DNA of 64,000 nucleotides from Variovorax sp. 54 (GTDB lineage: Bacteria; Pseudomonadota; Gammaproteobacteria; Burkholderiales; Burkholderiaceae_C), in NCBI RefSeq assembly GCF_002754375.1, contig NZ_PEFF01000001.1, positions 1,054,001 through 1,118,000 of the forward strand, in the 5' to 3' direction. Numbering within the stretch: the first letter of the stretch is position 1; each line of letters opens with the position of its first letter. The position numbers and the translations under genes were made by a program. The notes under the pieces are model-generated. The model was not told the origin of the DNA, searched no databases, and was given only the letters and a program-made list of their open reading frames with translations. Shown in pieces: positions 25,054 through 34,238 of the stretch.

Positions 25054-26406
25054 CTAGGCGCGCGCCCGGCCGTCGCGCACGGCCGCCGGTGCCGCCGCCG
25101 CCCCGCTCTTCTTCGCCACACGCCAGCCCTTCGGCATGAGCGCCAGCATCAGTGCAGCCAGCAACGCCGCACTGCCCAGCGTGTACAGCCCCGCGGCCGA
25201 ACCGCCGTGGTTCTGCTCCACGTAGGTCCGCAAGTTGGGCGCCACGAAGCCGCCCAGGTTGCCGATGGAGTTGACCAGCGCGATGCCGGTGGCAATGCCC
25301 AGCCCCGACAGCCGCTCCGACAGGAAGGCATAGAAGATCGGCGTGCCCGACAGGTAGGTCGACGCACCGATCGACAGCGCCGCGATCGCGAAGACCGGCG
25401 AGCCGTGCGCCGACAGGCACACGCACACACCGAAGATCGTGTACAGCGTGGCCACGGTGACGCGGCGACGGTCATGGTGACGGTCGGACCAGCGCGTGAC
25501 GAAGTACACGACGAACAGCGCCAGCAGCCACGGAATGCTGGTGACGAAGCCGACCAGGAGGCCGATCTTCTGGCCCAGGATCTGCGCGACCTGGGTCGGG
25601 AGATAGAAGATGAGGCCGTAGGCGGCGATCTGCACGATGAAGAAGTTCAGCGCGAAGAACATGACCCGCGGATTGCACAGGGTCTGCCACACGGTCTGCG
25701 GGCTGTCGGCTGACTTTTCCGCCGCTTCCTGGTCGAGCACGGCCTGCAGCGCGTTCTGCTGCGCGGTCGTGAGCCAGGGCGCGTTGTGCGGCCGGTCGAC
25801 GATGACGAAGAAGGCCACGATGCCCACCACCACGGCCATCAGGCCCTCGATGAGGAACATCCACTCCCAGCCCTTGAGGCCGCCGATGCCGTTCATGTCG
25901 AGCAGCGCGCCGGAGATCGGCCCGCCGATGACAAGCGCGCCCGCAAAGCCGAACAGCAAAATGCCGTTGGCCTGCGCGCGCACCTTCGCCGGGAACCAGT
26001 AGGTCAGCGTGAGCAGCACGCCGGGGTAGAAGCCTGCCTCCGCAATGCCGAGCAGGAAGCGCAGCACGTAGAACGAGGTCTCGCTGGTCGCGAACATCAT
26101 GGCCGACGCCACGAGCCCCCAGGTGACCATGATCCGGCACAGCCAGATGCGCGGGCCGACGCGCGACAAAATCACGTTGCTCGGCACTTCGAAGATCGCG
26201 TAGCTCACGAAGAAGATGCCGGCGCCGAGCGCGAAGGCGCTGTTGCTCAGGCCGGTGTCGATCTGCAGCGCCTGCTTGGCGAAGCCGACGTTCACGCGGT
26301 CAAGAATCGACATGATGTACATGACGATCAGCATGGGCAGCAGGCGCCAGCGCGCCTTGTGAATGGCGCCTGTGACCAGCTCGCCGTAGGGACTCGTGGT
26401 TGTCAT
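25054..26406 (-). CDS. MFS transporter, anion:cation symporter type
   Basis: The product is 450 residues with about 12 hydrophobic helices. Blocks such as DRVNVGFAKQALQIDTGLSN, YAIFEVPSNVILSRVGPRIW and WFPAKVRAQANG are characteristic of the anion:cation symporter group that imports sugar acids, tartrate, phthalate or hydroxyphenylacetate. It is the last gene of a minus-strand set (dehydratase, FAH protein, transporter), separated from the FAH gene by 46 bases. With those neighbours a sugar-acid or related organic-acid substrate is likely. Confidence 0.9.
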   Translation of the reverse strand: MTTTSPYGELVTGAIHKARWRLLPMLIVMYIMSILDRVNVGFAKQALQIDTGLSNSAFALGAGIFFVSYAIFEVPSNVILSRVGPRIWLCRIMVTWGLVASAMMFATSETSFYVLRFLLGIAEAGFYPGVLLTLTYWFPAKVRAQANGILLFGFAGALVIGGPISGALLDMNGIGGLKGWEWMFLIEGLMAVVVGIVAFFVIVDRPHNAPWLTTAQQNALQAVLDQEAAEKSADSPQTVWQTLCNPRVMFFALNFFIVQIAAYGLIFYLPTQVAQILGQKIGLLVGFVTSIPWLLALFVVYFVTRWSDRHHDRRRVTVATLYTIFGVCVCLSAHGSPVFAIAALSIGASTYLSGTPIFYAFLSERLSGLGIATGIALVNSIGNLGGFVAPNLRTYVEQNHGGSAAGLYTLGSAALLAALMLALMPKGWRVAKKSGAAAAPAAVRDGRARA

Positions 26407-26452
26407 TGTTGTTGTCTCCTGAATAGGTATGTCTGTCTGGAAGCTACCGAGA

Positions 26453-27274
26453 CTAGCCGCGTGCGACCGCGCCGTGGACCGGATTGGTCACCGCGCCGAG
26501 CCCGTCGATCTCGACCGAGACCACGTCGCCGCGCTTCAGGAAGCGTGGCGGCTTGAGGCCCAGGCCGACGCCGGCGGGCGTTCCGGTGAGGATCAGGTCG
26601 CCGGGTTCGAGCGTGATGGCGCGCGAGAGGTACGCGACGAGGAACGCGACCGAGAAGATCATTTCGCTCGTGTTGGACGACTGCACGGCCTCGCCGTTGA
26701 CGAGGCAGCGAATGCCCAGCGATTGCACGTCGGCCACTTCGTCGCGCGTGACGACGGTGGGCGCGAGCGGGCAGAAGCCGTCGAGCGACTTGCCGCGCAC
26801 CCATTGGGCCTCGCCCAGTTGCACGTCGCGCGCGCTCACGTCGTTGGCGGCGACGTAGCCGAACACATGCGAGAGCGCATCCGCTTCGCTCACGCCCTGC
26901 GCGCGTTTGCCGATGACAACGCCGAGTTCGGCTTCCCAGTCGACCTTCTCGGTGAAGCCTTCGGGCCAGGTGATCGCGTCGCCATCGGCCGCCAGCGTGT
27001 TGGTGAACTTGGCGAAGACGACGGGCTTCTCGGGGATGGCCAGGCCGGTTTCGATGCAATGGTCGCGGTAGTTGGCGCCGATGCAGATGATGTTTCTCGG
27101 TGCGAACGGCAGCGTGGGTTTGATGTCGGCGAGGGGGATCGGATTGCCTGCATCGTTCCAGGCTTTCCCTTCGACGATGTCCTGCATGTGGGCCGCATCG
27201 ACGGGCTGCAATGCGCCGTCCTTGATGTAGCCCACGCGGGGGCCCTGCGGCGTTTGAACGCTCATCCACTTCAT
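26453..27274 (-). CDS. Fumarylacetoacetate hydrolase-family protein
   Basis: The product is 273 residues. The FAH fold is clear: NIICIGANYRDHCIETG, PVVFAKFTNTL, DWEAELGVVIGK with metal-binding acids, GYVAANDVSARDVQ and the C-terminal GDLILTGTPAGVGLG. The family hydrolyses or isomerises diketo acids. Next to an IlvD/Edd dehydratase and an acid transporter, a role on a 2-keto-3-deoxy or 2,4-diketo sugar-acid intermediate is likely. The start at 27274 has AAGGAGT upstream. Confidence 0.9.
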   Translation of the reverse strand: MKWMSVQTPQGPRVGYIKDGALQPVDAAHMQDIVEGKAWNDAGNPIPLADIKPTLPFAPRNIICIGANYRDHCIETGLAIPEKPVVFAKFTNTLAADGDAITWPEGFTEKVDWEAELGVVIGKRAQGVSEADALSHVFGYVAANDVSARDVQLGEAQWVRGKSLDGFCPLAPTVVTRDEVADVQSLGIRCLVNGEAVQSSNTSEMIFSVAFLVAYLSRAITLEPGDLILTGTPAGVGLGLKPPRFLKRGDVVSVEIDGLGAVTNPVHGAVARG

Positions 27275-27329
27275 GTCTGACTCCTTCTTTTGATTTGAAA
27301 AAATTCTTTTGGCCGTGGTCGTTCAGGGC

Positions 27330-27429
27330 GTGTGCTCAGGCCACCGGGTACTTCCCTCCGCGAATGTCCCCCGGGCTTCGCCCTCCTCCTTGATTTCGCT
27401 GCGGGAAGCACCCAGTGCCCTGAGCACAC
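27330..27429. repeat. Inner inverted repeat
   Basis: GTGTGCTCAGG-CAC-GGGT-CTTCCC (27330-27356) recurs inverted at 27401-27429 with only a few mismatches. The arms enclose the left arm of the larger outer repeat (27357-27403). The fold would give a long hairpin. Confidence 0.8.
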
Positions 27430-27547
27430 TGGGCGCTGTCGTTGTGCTGGCCCGATCAACGACCGCGCTGATGACGCTCACGTCGATGGGGTGCCTTGCG
27501 CAGCGAAATCAAGGAGGAGGGGCGCAGCCCCGGGGGACATTCGCGGA
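27357..27547. repeat. Outer inverted repeat with about 47-base arms
   Basis: The left arm 27357-27403 and the right arm 27499-27547 are near-perfect inverted copies (shared core CGCAGCGAAATCAAGGAGGA). Inside each arm a small hairpin differs: GGGC-TTC-GCCC on the left and GGGGC-GCA-GCCCC on the right. Pairing in that stem is kept while the sequence changes. About 95 bases lie between the arms. This looks like a dispersed intergenic repeat or a non-autonomous mobile element, without a transposase. Confidence 0.85.
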
Positions 27548-27594
27548 GCAAGGCTCCCCGTCGGCGGGAGCGTCGCCATGAACAACAGCAGTCC

Positions 27595-29385
27595 TCAGTG
27601 ATTCCGACGCGGAATCCCGGCGGTCTGCGCCACCCGCTGGTACTTGGTCGCCGGCTTCAGCACCATGCCTTCGGACAGCGTGTCCACCATCGCGCGCTGG
27701 ATTTCCTGCCACGGCGTCTGGCTCGCGGGAATCGGGTAGCCGCCCTTCGCCTCGAGGTCGCGGGCGCGGGTCTGCAGCACCTCGTCGTCGACGAGCATGT
27801 TGACGGTGCGTTCCTTCAGATCCACGCGCACCTTGTCGCCGGTCTGCAGCAATGCCAGGCCCGTGCCTGCGGCGGCTTCGGGCGAGGCGTTGAGGATCGA
27901 CGGCGAGCCCGAGGTGCCCGACTGGCGGCCGTCGCCGATGCAGGGCAAGGCCGACACGCCGCTCTTGAGCAGGTGCGACGGCGCGCGCATGTTGACCACC
28001 TCCGACGAGCCCGGGTGCCCGATGGGGCCGACGCCGCGCATGAACAGGATGCAGCTCGCGTCGATGTCCAGCGACGGGTCTTCGATGCGGGCTTCGAAAT
28101 CTTCCGGGCCGTCGAACACGATGGCGCGGCCCACGAAGGCGTCGAGGTCGCCGGCCTTGCTCAGGTAGCGCGCGCGGAACTCGTCGGAGATGACGCTGGT
28201 CTTCATGATCGCGCTGTCGAACAGGTTGCCCGACATCACGAGGAAGCCGGCGTTCTCGCGCAACGGCTGTTCGAAGGGACGGATGACGTCGGCGTCTTTC
28301 ACGGGCACGTCGGCGCAGTTGACGGCCAGCGTGTGGCCGTTGACGGTGCGCGCGTCGGTGCGAATCAGGCCGTGGCGATGCAGTTCGGCCACCACCGCGG
28401 GCACGCCGCCCGCGCGGTAGAACTCTTCGCCGAGGTACTTGCCGGCGGGCTGCATGTCGAGCAGCAGCGGCACCTCGAGGCCGACCGTTTCCCAGTCCTG
28501 GATGTTCAGCTCGACACCCGCATGCTTGGCGATGGCGATGAGGTGGATCGGTGCGTTGGTCGAACCGCCGATGGCCGAGTTGACGACGATCGCGTTCTCG
28601 AAGGCCGAGCGCGTGAGGATGTCCGAGGGCTTGAGGTCTTCGCGCACCATGTCGACGATGCGGCGGCCCGTTTCGTAGGCCATCTGGCCGCGCTCGCGGT
28701 ACGGCGCGGGAATGGCCGCGCAGCCGGGCAGGCTCATGCCCAGCGCTTCGGCCAGCGCGTTCATCGTCGAGGCGGTGCCCATCACGTTGCAGTGGCCGGC
28801 CGAGGGCACGGTGGAGCCCACGAGGTCGATGTAGCCGGGGAAGTCGATGCTGCCCTTGGCGAACAGCTCGCGCGCCTTGAACAGCGTGGTGCCGGTGCCG
28901 GTGCGCTGGCCTTCGTGCCAGCCGTTGAGCATCGGGCCGCCCGACAGCACGATGGCGGGGATGTTGGCGGTGGCCGCGGCCATCAGCGCGGCGGGCGTGG
29001 TCTTGTCGCAGCCGGTGGTCAGCACCACGCCGTCGATCGGGTAGCCGGTGAGGATCTCGACGAGCCCCAGGTAGGCCAGGTTGCGGTCGAGCGCAGCGGT
29101 CGGGCGGCGGCCGTTCTCCTGGATCGGGTGCATCGGAAATTCCATCGCGATGCCGCCCATCTCGCGGATGCCTTCGCGCACCCGCAGCGACAGCTCGCGG
29201 TGGTGGCGGTTGCAGGGCGTGAGGTCGGAGCCGCTTTGCGCGATGCCGATGATCGGCTTGCCCGATTGCAGCTCTTCGCGGGTGAGGCCGTAGTTCAGGA
29301 ACCAGGCCAGGTGCAGGACCGAGAGTTCGCTGTGTTCCGGGTTGTTGAACCAGGCGGCGGAGCGCAGGGGGCGGGGTGTCGTCAT
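27595..29385 (-). CDS. IlvD/Edd-family dehydratase, probable sugar-acid dehydratase
   Basis: The product is 596 residues. Iron-sulfur cluster cysteines are seen in DLTPCNRHH, TTGCDKTTPAALM and the block GHCNVMGTASTMNALAEALG. The C-terminal swivelling domain includes GPIGHPGSSEVVNM and GDGRQSGTSGSPSIL. This version (length, HCNVMGTAS, GRQSGTSGSPS) fits the pentonate/L-arabonate dehydratase branch better than true IlvD. It converts a sugar acid to a 2-keto-3-deoxy acid. With the FAH protein and MFS transporter downstream it suggests a non-phosphorylative sugar-acid pathway. The start is at 29385. Confidence 0.88.
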   Translation of the reverse strand: MTTPRPLRSAAWFNNPEHSELSVLHLAWFLNYGLTREELQSGKPIIGIAQSGSDLTPCNRHHRELSLRVREGIREMGGIAMEFPMHPIQENGRRPTAALDRNLAYLGLVEILTGYPIDGVVLTTGCDKTTPAALMAAATANIPAIVLSGGPMLNGWHEGQRTGTGTTLFKARELFAKGSIDFPGYIDLVGSTVPSAGHCNVMGTASTMNALAEALGMSLPGCAAIPAPYRERGQMAYETGRRIVDMVREDLKPSDILTRSAFENAIVVNSAIGGSTNAPIHLIAIAKHAGVELNIQDWETVGLEVPLLLDMQPAGKYLGEEFYRAGGVPAVVAELHRHGLIRTDARTVNGHTLAVNCADVPVKDADVIRPFEQPLRENAGFLVMSGNLFDSAIMKTSVISDEFRARYLSKAGDLDAFVGRAIVFDGPEDFEARIEDPSLDIDASCILFMRGVGPIGHPGSSEVVNMRAPSHLLKSGVSALPCIGDGRQSGTSGSPSILNASPEAAAGTGLALLQTGDKVRVDLKERTVNMLVDDEVLQTRARDLEAKGGYPIPASQTPWQEIQRAMVDTLSEGMVLKPATKYQRVAQTAGIPRRNH

Positions 29386-29638
29386 GGCGTCGGCTTTCAG
29401 GGGGTCGGCGAACGCGCGCGGCGGCCCCCTGCGCGGCATGGCGGCGTGCCATGGCGGTGTCCTGGGTGTCTCCGGTGCGTTCTTGTTTGTGGTGCGAATA
29501 CGTTGGCGAGAGGGAGCTTAGGTTTTCGCCTTCGCCAAAGCCAATGAGATCGGTTGAGGATCGGTATAAGCGCGCCAAATACACCGCCCGGACACCCCGA
29601 TACCCTGGGAATCGCCCGGTCTGCGCCCCGCTTTTAGA
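29386..29638. promoter_or_regulatory. Divergent promoter region between dehydratase and mutL
   Basis: This gap of 253 bases holds an imperfect dyad (GTATAAGCGCGCCAAATAC, 29564-29582) in a locally AT-richer stretch, and TTTTAGAAT just before mutL (29631-29639), a plausible -10. No gene was seen. The dyad could be an operator for the dehydratase operon or mutL. Confidence 0.35.
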
Positions 29639-31537
29639 ATGTTTCCGGTGAGTGCCCTCCCCTCCTCCCTCCCCCCCGCCGAACGCCGCCCGATCCGTGA
29701 ACTCCCCGACGAGCTGATCAGCCAGATCGCCGCCGGTGAAATGGTCGAGCGCCCCGCCTCGGTGGTGCGCGAACTGCTCGACAACGCGCTGGACGCCGGC
29801 GCGCGCCAGATCACCGTGCGGCTGGCCTCGGGCGGCGTGCGGCTGATCTCGGTCGAAGACGACGGCGGGGGCATTCCGCGCGAAGAACTCACGGTGGCGC
29901 TGCGCCGCCACGCCACCAGCAAGATCGCGAGCCTGAGCGACCTCGAAACAGTCGGCACCATGGGCTTTCGCGGCGAGGCGCTCGCGGCCATCAACGCGAT
30001 TGCCGAGCTCAGCATCCTCTCGCGCTTCACCGGCGCCGACAGCGCCTTCGTGCTCGACGGCGGCACCGGCGAACTGCGGCCTGTTGCCCGTTCCGTGGGC
30101 ACCACGGTCGAGGTGCGCGAGCTGTTCTTTGCCACGCCCGCGCGGCGCAAATTCTTGAAGACCGACGCCACCGAGCTGGCCCACTGCATAGAGGCCGTGC
30201 GCCGCCATGCGCTGGCGCGGCCCGAGGTGGGCTTTTCGGTCTGGCACGACGGCAAGCTGATCGAACAGTGGCGCGCCGCCGCCACGCCCGAGCAGCGGCT
30301 GGCCGATGCGCTGAGCGACGACTTCGTGTCGCAGAGCGTCTCTGTGCTGCGCGAAGGCGGCCCGGTGCGCGTGGTCGGCCGTGCCGGCATTCCCGATGCG
30401 GCGCGCTCGCGCAACGACCAGCAGTTCTTCTACGTCAACGGCCGCTTCGTGCGCGACAAGGTGCTGTCGCACGCCGTGCGCAGCGCCTACGAAGACGTGC
30501 TGCACGGCCAGCGCCAGCCGGTGTATGTGCTGTACCTGGAGATCGATCCCGCGCGCGTCGACGTCAACGTGCACCCGACCAAGATCGAGGTGCGCTTCCG
30601 CGACGGGCGCGAGGTGCACCAGGCGGTGCGCCATGCCATCGAGGACGCACTGGCCGCGCCGCGCGCCGGCGACGCCCTGGCACCGGCCGACGCACCGCCG
30701 CAGCCTTTCTTCAAGCAGACGCCGCTGCCGCCGAGCGCAAGCTGGTCGCAGCCCGCGATCCCGTTCCAGGCACGCGAGCGCGGCACCGGCGACTTCGAGG
30801 CCATGTGGCCGCGACGCACCGAGGAACAGGGACACGCGCTGGTCACGGGCGCGTCGCAGTGGCAGACCGAAGCCCCGGCGATGTCGTTCCGCGCACCGGT
30901 CGGGCTGCCGGACAGCGAAGCGCCCGCGCCTGCCCCCGTCATGAACCAGGACGCCTGGCCGCTCGGCCGCGCCCTGGCCCAGCTGCAGGGCATCTACATC
31001 CTGGCCGAGAACAGCCAGGGCCTCGTGATCGTCGACATGCACGCGGCGCACGAGCGCATCGTCTACGAACGGCTCAAGACCCAGCTCGACGGCGCGGCCA
31101 TCACGAGCCAGCCGCTGCTGATTCCGGCCACTTTCGCCGCCACGCCGCAGGAAGTGGCCACGGCCGAAGCCTGCGCCGAGGTGCTGCCCACGCTGGGGCT
31201 GGAGATCACGCCCTTCTCGGCCCGCACGCTGGCGGTGCGCGCCGTGCCCGGCACGCTGGCCGACGGCGACCCGGTGGAGCTGGCGCGCAGCGTGCTCGCC
31301 GAGCTGGGCCAGCACGACGCGAGCACCGTGGTGCAGCGCGCGCAGAACGAGCTGCTGTCGACCATGGCCTGCCATGGCGCGGTGCGCGCCAACCGCAAAC
31401 TGACCATCGACGAGATGAACGGCCTGCTGCGCCAGATGGAAGCCACCGAGCGCTCCGACCAGTGCAACCACGGCCGGCCGACCTGGCGCCAGCTGTCGAT
31501 CCGCGAGCTCGATTCGCTGTTCATGCGCGGGCGGTAG
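29639..31537 (+). CDS. mutL: DNA mismatch repair protein MutL
   Basis: The product is 632 residues. The GHKL ATPase motifs are intact: ELLDNALDAGARQI (motif I), DDGGGIPREEL (motif II) and TMGFRGEALAAINAI (motif III). A central Pro-rich linker (about residues 340-440) leads to the C-terminal dimerisation domain, ending with ATERSDQCNHGRPTWRQL. No DQHA(x)2E(x)4E endonuclease motif was noticed in the C-terminal part (VDMHAAHERIVYE is present in its place), so the nuclease type needs comparison. A GTG at 29648 is an alternative start. Stand-alone here, although E. coli has mutL between amiB and miaA. Confidence 0.95.
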   Translation: MFPVSALPSSLPPAERRPIRELPDELISQIAAGEMVERPASVVRELLDNALDAGARQITVRLASGGVRLISVEDDGGGIPREELTVALRRHATSKIASLSDLETVGTMGFRGEALAAINAIAELSILSRFTGADSAFVLDGGTGELRPVARSVGTTVEVRELFFATPARRKFLKTDATELAHCIEAVRRHALARPEVGFSVWHDGKLIEQWRAAATPEQRLADALSDDFVSQSVSVLREGGPVRVVGRAGIPDAARSRNDQQFFYVNGRFVRDKVLSHAVRSAYEDVLHGQRQPVYVLYLEIDPARVDVNVHPTKIEVRFRDGREVHQAVRHAIEDALAAPRAGDALAPADAPPQPFFKQTPLPPSASWSQPAIPFQARERGTGDFEAMWPRRTEEQGHALVTGASQWQTEAPAMSFRAPVGLPDSEAPAPAPVMNQDAWPLGRALAQLQGIYILAENSQGLVIVDMHAAHERIVYERLKTQLDGAAITSQPLLIPATFAATPQEVATAEACAEVLPTLGLEITPFSARTLAVRAVPGTLADGDPVELARSVLAELGQHDASTVVQRAQNELLSTMACHGAVRANRKLTIDEMNGLLRQMEATERSDQCNHGRPTWRQLSIRELDSLFMRGR

Positions 31538-31540
31538 GCC

Positions 31541-33106
31541 TCAGCTTTTCGTTTCGTCGGCGGCTGCGCCGACATGCCGCAGCGTGACGGCGGCCAGCAC
31601 CGCCAGGACCGCAATGCTGACGGCGCTGGTGGCTGCGGCTGCATTCAGTCCCGCGAGGAAGGCGGCTTGCGCCTGTTCCAGCACGCCGGCAGGCAGTTCG
31701 TGCGCCACCGACGTGGCGCCGGCCAGGCTGTCCGATGCCGCGCGTTGAAGGGCCACGCTCATGCCGTCGATCGGCTCGCCCATCCGCGAGCGATACACCG
31801 CCGTCGTCAGGCTGCCCAGCGTGGCGATGCCCACGGCGAGGCCCAGCTCCTGCACCGTTTCGGACAGGGCCGAGGCCGACCCGGCCTTCTCGGGCGGCGC
31901 GGCGCCCACCACCAGGTCGGTCCCCAGCGCGGCGATGGTGCCCAGGCCGAGGTACACGAGCGAGAACGAGGCCGTCACCAGCGCAATGCCATGCGGCGTG
32001 CGATCGAGCTGACTCAGCATCAGATACCCCACGACCGACAGCCCCAGCGCGCCCGCCATCACATGGCCCGGCCGGATGCGTCGCGCCAGCAGCGGCGCCG
32101 TGATGCCGGCCGCCACCATGGCAAGCGCCGGCGGCCCCATCCACAGCCCGGCCGCGAGCGGTGACAGCCCTGCCACCAATTGCAGGTACTGGGTCACCAG
32201 CAGCATCGTGCCGCCGACACCGACCAGCCCGACCAGGAGCACCACCAGCGCAACGCTGAAAGCCCGGCTGGCGAACAGGTCGAGGTCGATCAGCGGATGG
32301 CGCAGCCGACGTTGTCGCCGCACGAACAGCAGCGCGAAAACCAGCCCACCGACGAGCGCCAGCACGGCCCCCACGCCGAGCCCGTCCTTGGCGACCTGCT
32401 TGATGCCGTAGACCACCGGCAGCAAGGCGAGCAGCGACAGCGCGACGCTGGGCAGATCGAGCCGCCCCTGTTGCGGCGCGCGGTACTCCGGCAGCAGGAA
32501 CGGCGCAGCCACCAGCAGCAGCCCGATGACCGGCAGCGCGACGAGAAAGGCCGCGCCCCAGCCGTGGTGCGCCAGCAGCACGCCGCCCACCACGGGCCCG
32601 GCCGCCATGCCGAGCGCGAACATGGTCGCCCACAGCCCGATGGCCAGCGCGCGCTGGTGCGGGTGCAGGAACATGTTGCTGATCAGCGCCAGCGTCGACG
32701 GCATCAGCGTCGCGCCCGCCACGCCGAGCACGGCACGTGCGGCGATCAGCTGGTTGGCGCTGGTCGAAGAGGCCGCGATCACCGACGCCACGCCGAACGC
32801 CGCCGCGCCGACCATGAGCAGCTTGCGCCGCCCGATGCGGTCGCCCAGCGTGCCCATCGTGACGAGGAAGCCGGCAATCATGAAACCGTAGGCGTCGACG
32901 ATCCACAGCGCCTGCGCGCTCGTGGGGCGCAGGTCCAGGGCCAGCGCGGGCAATGCGAGGTGCAGCAGCGTGAGGTCGAGGCCGAGCAGGAAGGTCGGCA
33001 GCGCCAGCAGCGCCAGCCCGGTCCATTCGCGGGCGCCAGCTCGGCCTTCGCGCCTCGTGGTCGGAAGGCCTTCAGAAAGGGAAAGTGAATCGCAAGGTGC
33101 TGTCAA
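31541..33106 (-). CDS. MFS drug efflux transporter, DHA2 (14-helix) type
   Basis: The product is 521 residues with about 14 hydrophobic helices. DHA2 signatures are seen: LDLTLLHLALPALALDL in helix 1, WIVDAYGFMIAGFLVTMGTLGDRIGRR at motif A and FALGMAAGPVVGG (motif C). It resembles SmvA/QacA-type pumps for quaternary ammonium compounds and dyes. It is divergent from the XRE-type regulator at 33210, a typical efflux-regulator pair. Its stop lies 3 bases from that of mutL (convergent). Confidence 0.92.
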   Translation of the reverse strand: MTAPCDSLSLSEGLPTTRREGRAGAREWTGLALLALPTFLLGLDLTLLHLALPALALDLRPTSAQALWIVDAYGFMIAGFLVTMGTLGDRIGRRKLLMVGAAAFGVASVIAASSTSANQLIAARAVLGVAGATLMPSTLALISNMFLHPHQRALAIGLWATMFALGMAAGPVVGGVLLAHHGWGAAFLVALPVIGLLLVAAPFLLPEYRAPQQGRLDLPSVALSLLALLPVVYGIKQVAKDGLGVGAVLALVGGLVFALLFVRRQRRLRHPLIDLDLFASRAFSVALVVLLVGLVGVGGTMLLVTQYLQLVAGLSPLAAGLWMGPPALAMVAAGITAPLLARRIRPGHVMAGALGLSVVGYLMLSQLDRTPHGIALVTASFSLVYLGLGTIAALGTDLVVGAAPPEKAGSASALSETVQELGLAVGIATLGSLTTAVYRSRMGEPIDGMSVALQRAASDSLAGATSVAHELPAGVLEQAQAAFLAGLNAAAATSAVSIAVLAVLAAVTLRHVGAAADETKS

Positions 33107-33209
33107 AAGGGGCCTCCGGGCGCGCGTTCGGGTTGCGGAAGCCCCATCTTCAGGACAAGATCATCACATTACAATTTAAGCATTTATCCTATTACTGGAA
33201 GCAACACCC
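33107..33209. promoter_or_regulatory. AT-rich divergent promoter region between MFS pump and XRE regulator
   Basis: The 103-base gap contains an AT-rich stretch (about 33160-33195, with TTACAATTTAAGCATTTATC) in GC-rich surroundings, which fits promoters and operators for both genes. GGAAG at 33197-33201 is the ribosome binding site for the TTG start at 33210. Confidence 0.5.
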
Positions 33210-34022
33210 TTGATCGAGCGCAGCCTCAGCCGCACCAAAAACGAGCTGTCGGAGTTCCTGACCCGGCACCGCCGGAAGCTGTCGCCCGCCGACGTCGGCC
33301 TGCCCTCCCAGGGGCGGCGCCGCACGCCCGGCCTGCGGCGCGAAGAAGTCGCGGTGATGGCCGGCGTGGGGCTCACCTGGTACACGTGGTTCGAGCAGGG
33401 GCGCGAGATCCAGGTGTCGCAGAAATTCCTGCTCGGCGTGGCGCATGCCTTGAAGCTCGACGACGCCGAATGCAGCCACCTGTTCCTGCTGGCCCACAAG
33501 CGCCCGCCGCCGCCGGAGGCCTATCAGCCGGTGTCGGTCACGCCCCAGATCCAGCAGCTGATGGACGACCTGCCGACCCGCCCTGCCTACGTGTGCAACC
33601 TGCGCTGGGACGTCGTGGCCTGGAACGCCGCGGCCGAGGCGCTCTTCGGCTTCAGCGCGCGCGAACCCGAAGTGCGCAACCTGCTTCGCATGGTGTTCGC
33701 CGACCCTGAATTGCGGCGGCGCCTGCCCGCCTGGCGCGACGATGCGCCCCGGCTGCTGGCGCAATTCCGATACGACTTCGCCATTGCACCGGACGATCCG
33801 GCCATGCTGGGCCTGGTTGCGGACCTGAAAGAACTCTCGCCCGACTTCCGCCGCTGGTGGGACACGCCCGACAGCGCGACCGCCCGGCGCGGCCTCGGAT
33901 GCGTACGGATGGCCGACAGGACCGACACCGGACCGTTGGAGTTTCACCACGAAACGCTGGTGGTCGACACACACCGCCACCTGCGGATGGTGGTGTATTT
34001 CGTGCAGCCGGCACCCGGCTGA
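33210..34022 (+). CDS. XRE-family regulator with MmyB-like ligand domain
   Basis: The product is 270 residues from a TTG start with GGAAG 8 bases upstream. The helix-turn-helix is at about residues 35-80 (RTPGLRREEVAVMAGVGLTW, YTWFEQGREIQVS). The C-terminal MmyB-like domain contains PAYVCNLRWDVVAWNAAAEALFG, which in related proteins binds fatty-acid-like ligands, and FHHETLVV. The gene is divergent from the DHA2 efflux gene and is its probable regulator. Confidence 0.9.
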   Translation: MIERSLSRTKNELSEFLTRHRRKLSPADVGLPSQGRRRTPGLRREEVAVMAGVGLTWYTWFEQGREIQVSQKFLLGVAHALKLDDAECSHLFLLAHKRPPPPEAYQPVSVTPQIQQLMDDLPTRPAYVCNLRWDVVAWNAAAEALFGFSAREPEVRNLLRMVFADPELRRRLPAWRDDAPRLLAQFRYDFAIAPDDPAMLGLVADLKELSPDFRRWWDTPDSATARRGLGCVRMADRTDTGPLEFHHETLVVDTHRHLRMVVYFVQPAPG

Positions 34023-34238
34023 ACCACGCTGCCTGCGGGGCAGATCACCGCTGTCAGCGTCGTTTTTGAGGGTTTTCGAGCGTTTTGCGGCGTCATCCAC
34101 GGTGCGGGCACGCACGTTGCATGGTCTCGTGCCAGGCGCCGGCGAGCGCTGCACAGGGGGGATATGACTCGCGATGCCGACGCGTTTCAGAAAGCAAGCA
34201 GATGAACTTTCGGCCGACTTTCGCTGTCCCTCCACGCA

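Larger units (their letters stand above)
27275..27594. other. Intergenic region holding a nested inverted-repeat element
   Basis: These 320 bases separate the FAH and dehydratase genes. I see no convincing gene. Nearly all of it is occupied by the repeats listed separately. The short frames that cross it change composition with the repeat arms and are not credible proteins. Confidence 0.6.

Noticed and set aside
27509..31471. A minus-strand open frame of 1,320 codons covering the dehydratase and mutL regions
   Set aside because: It lies in another frame of two well-supported genes, reads as Arg/Gly/His-rich composition typical of shadow frames in GC-rich DNA, and matches no family.
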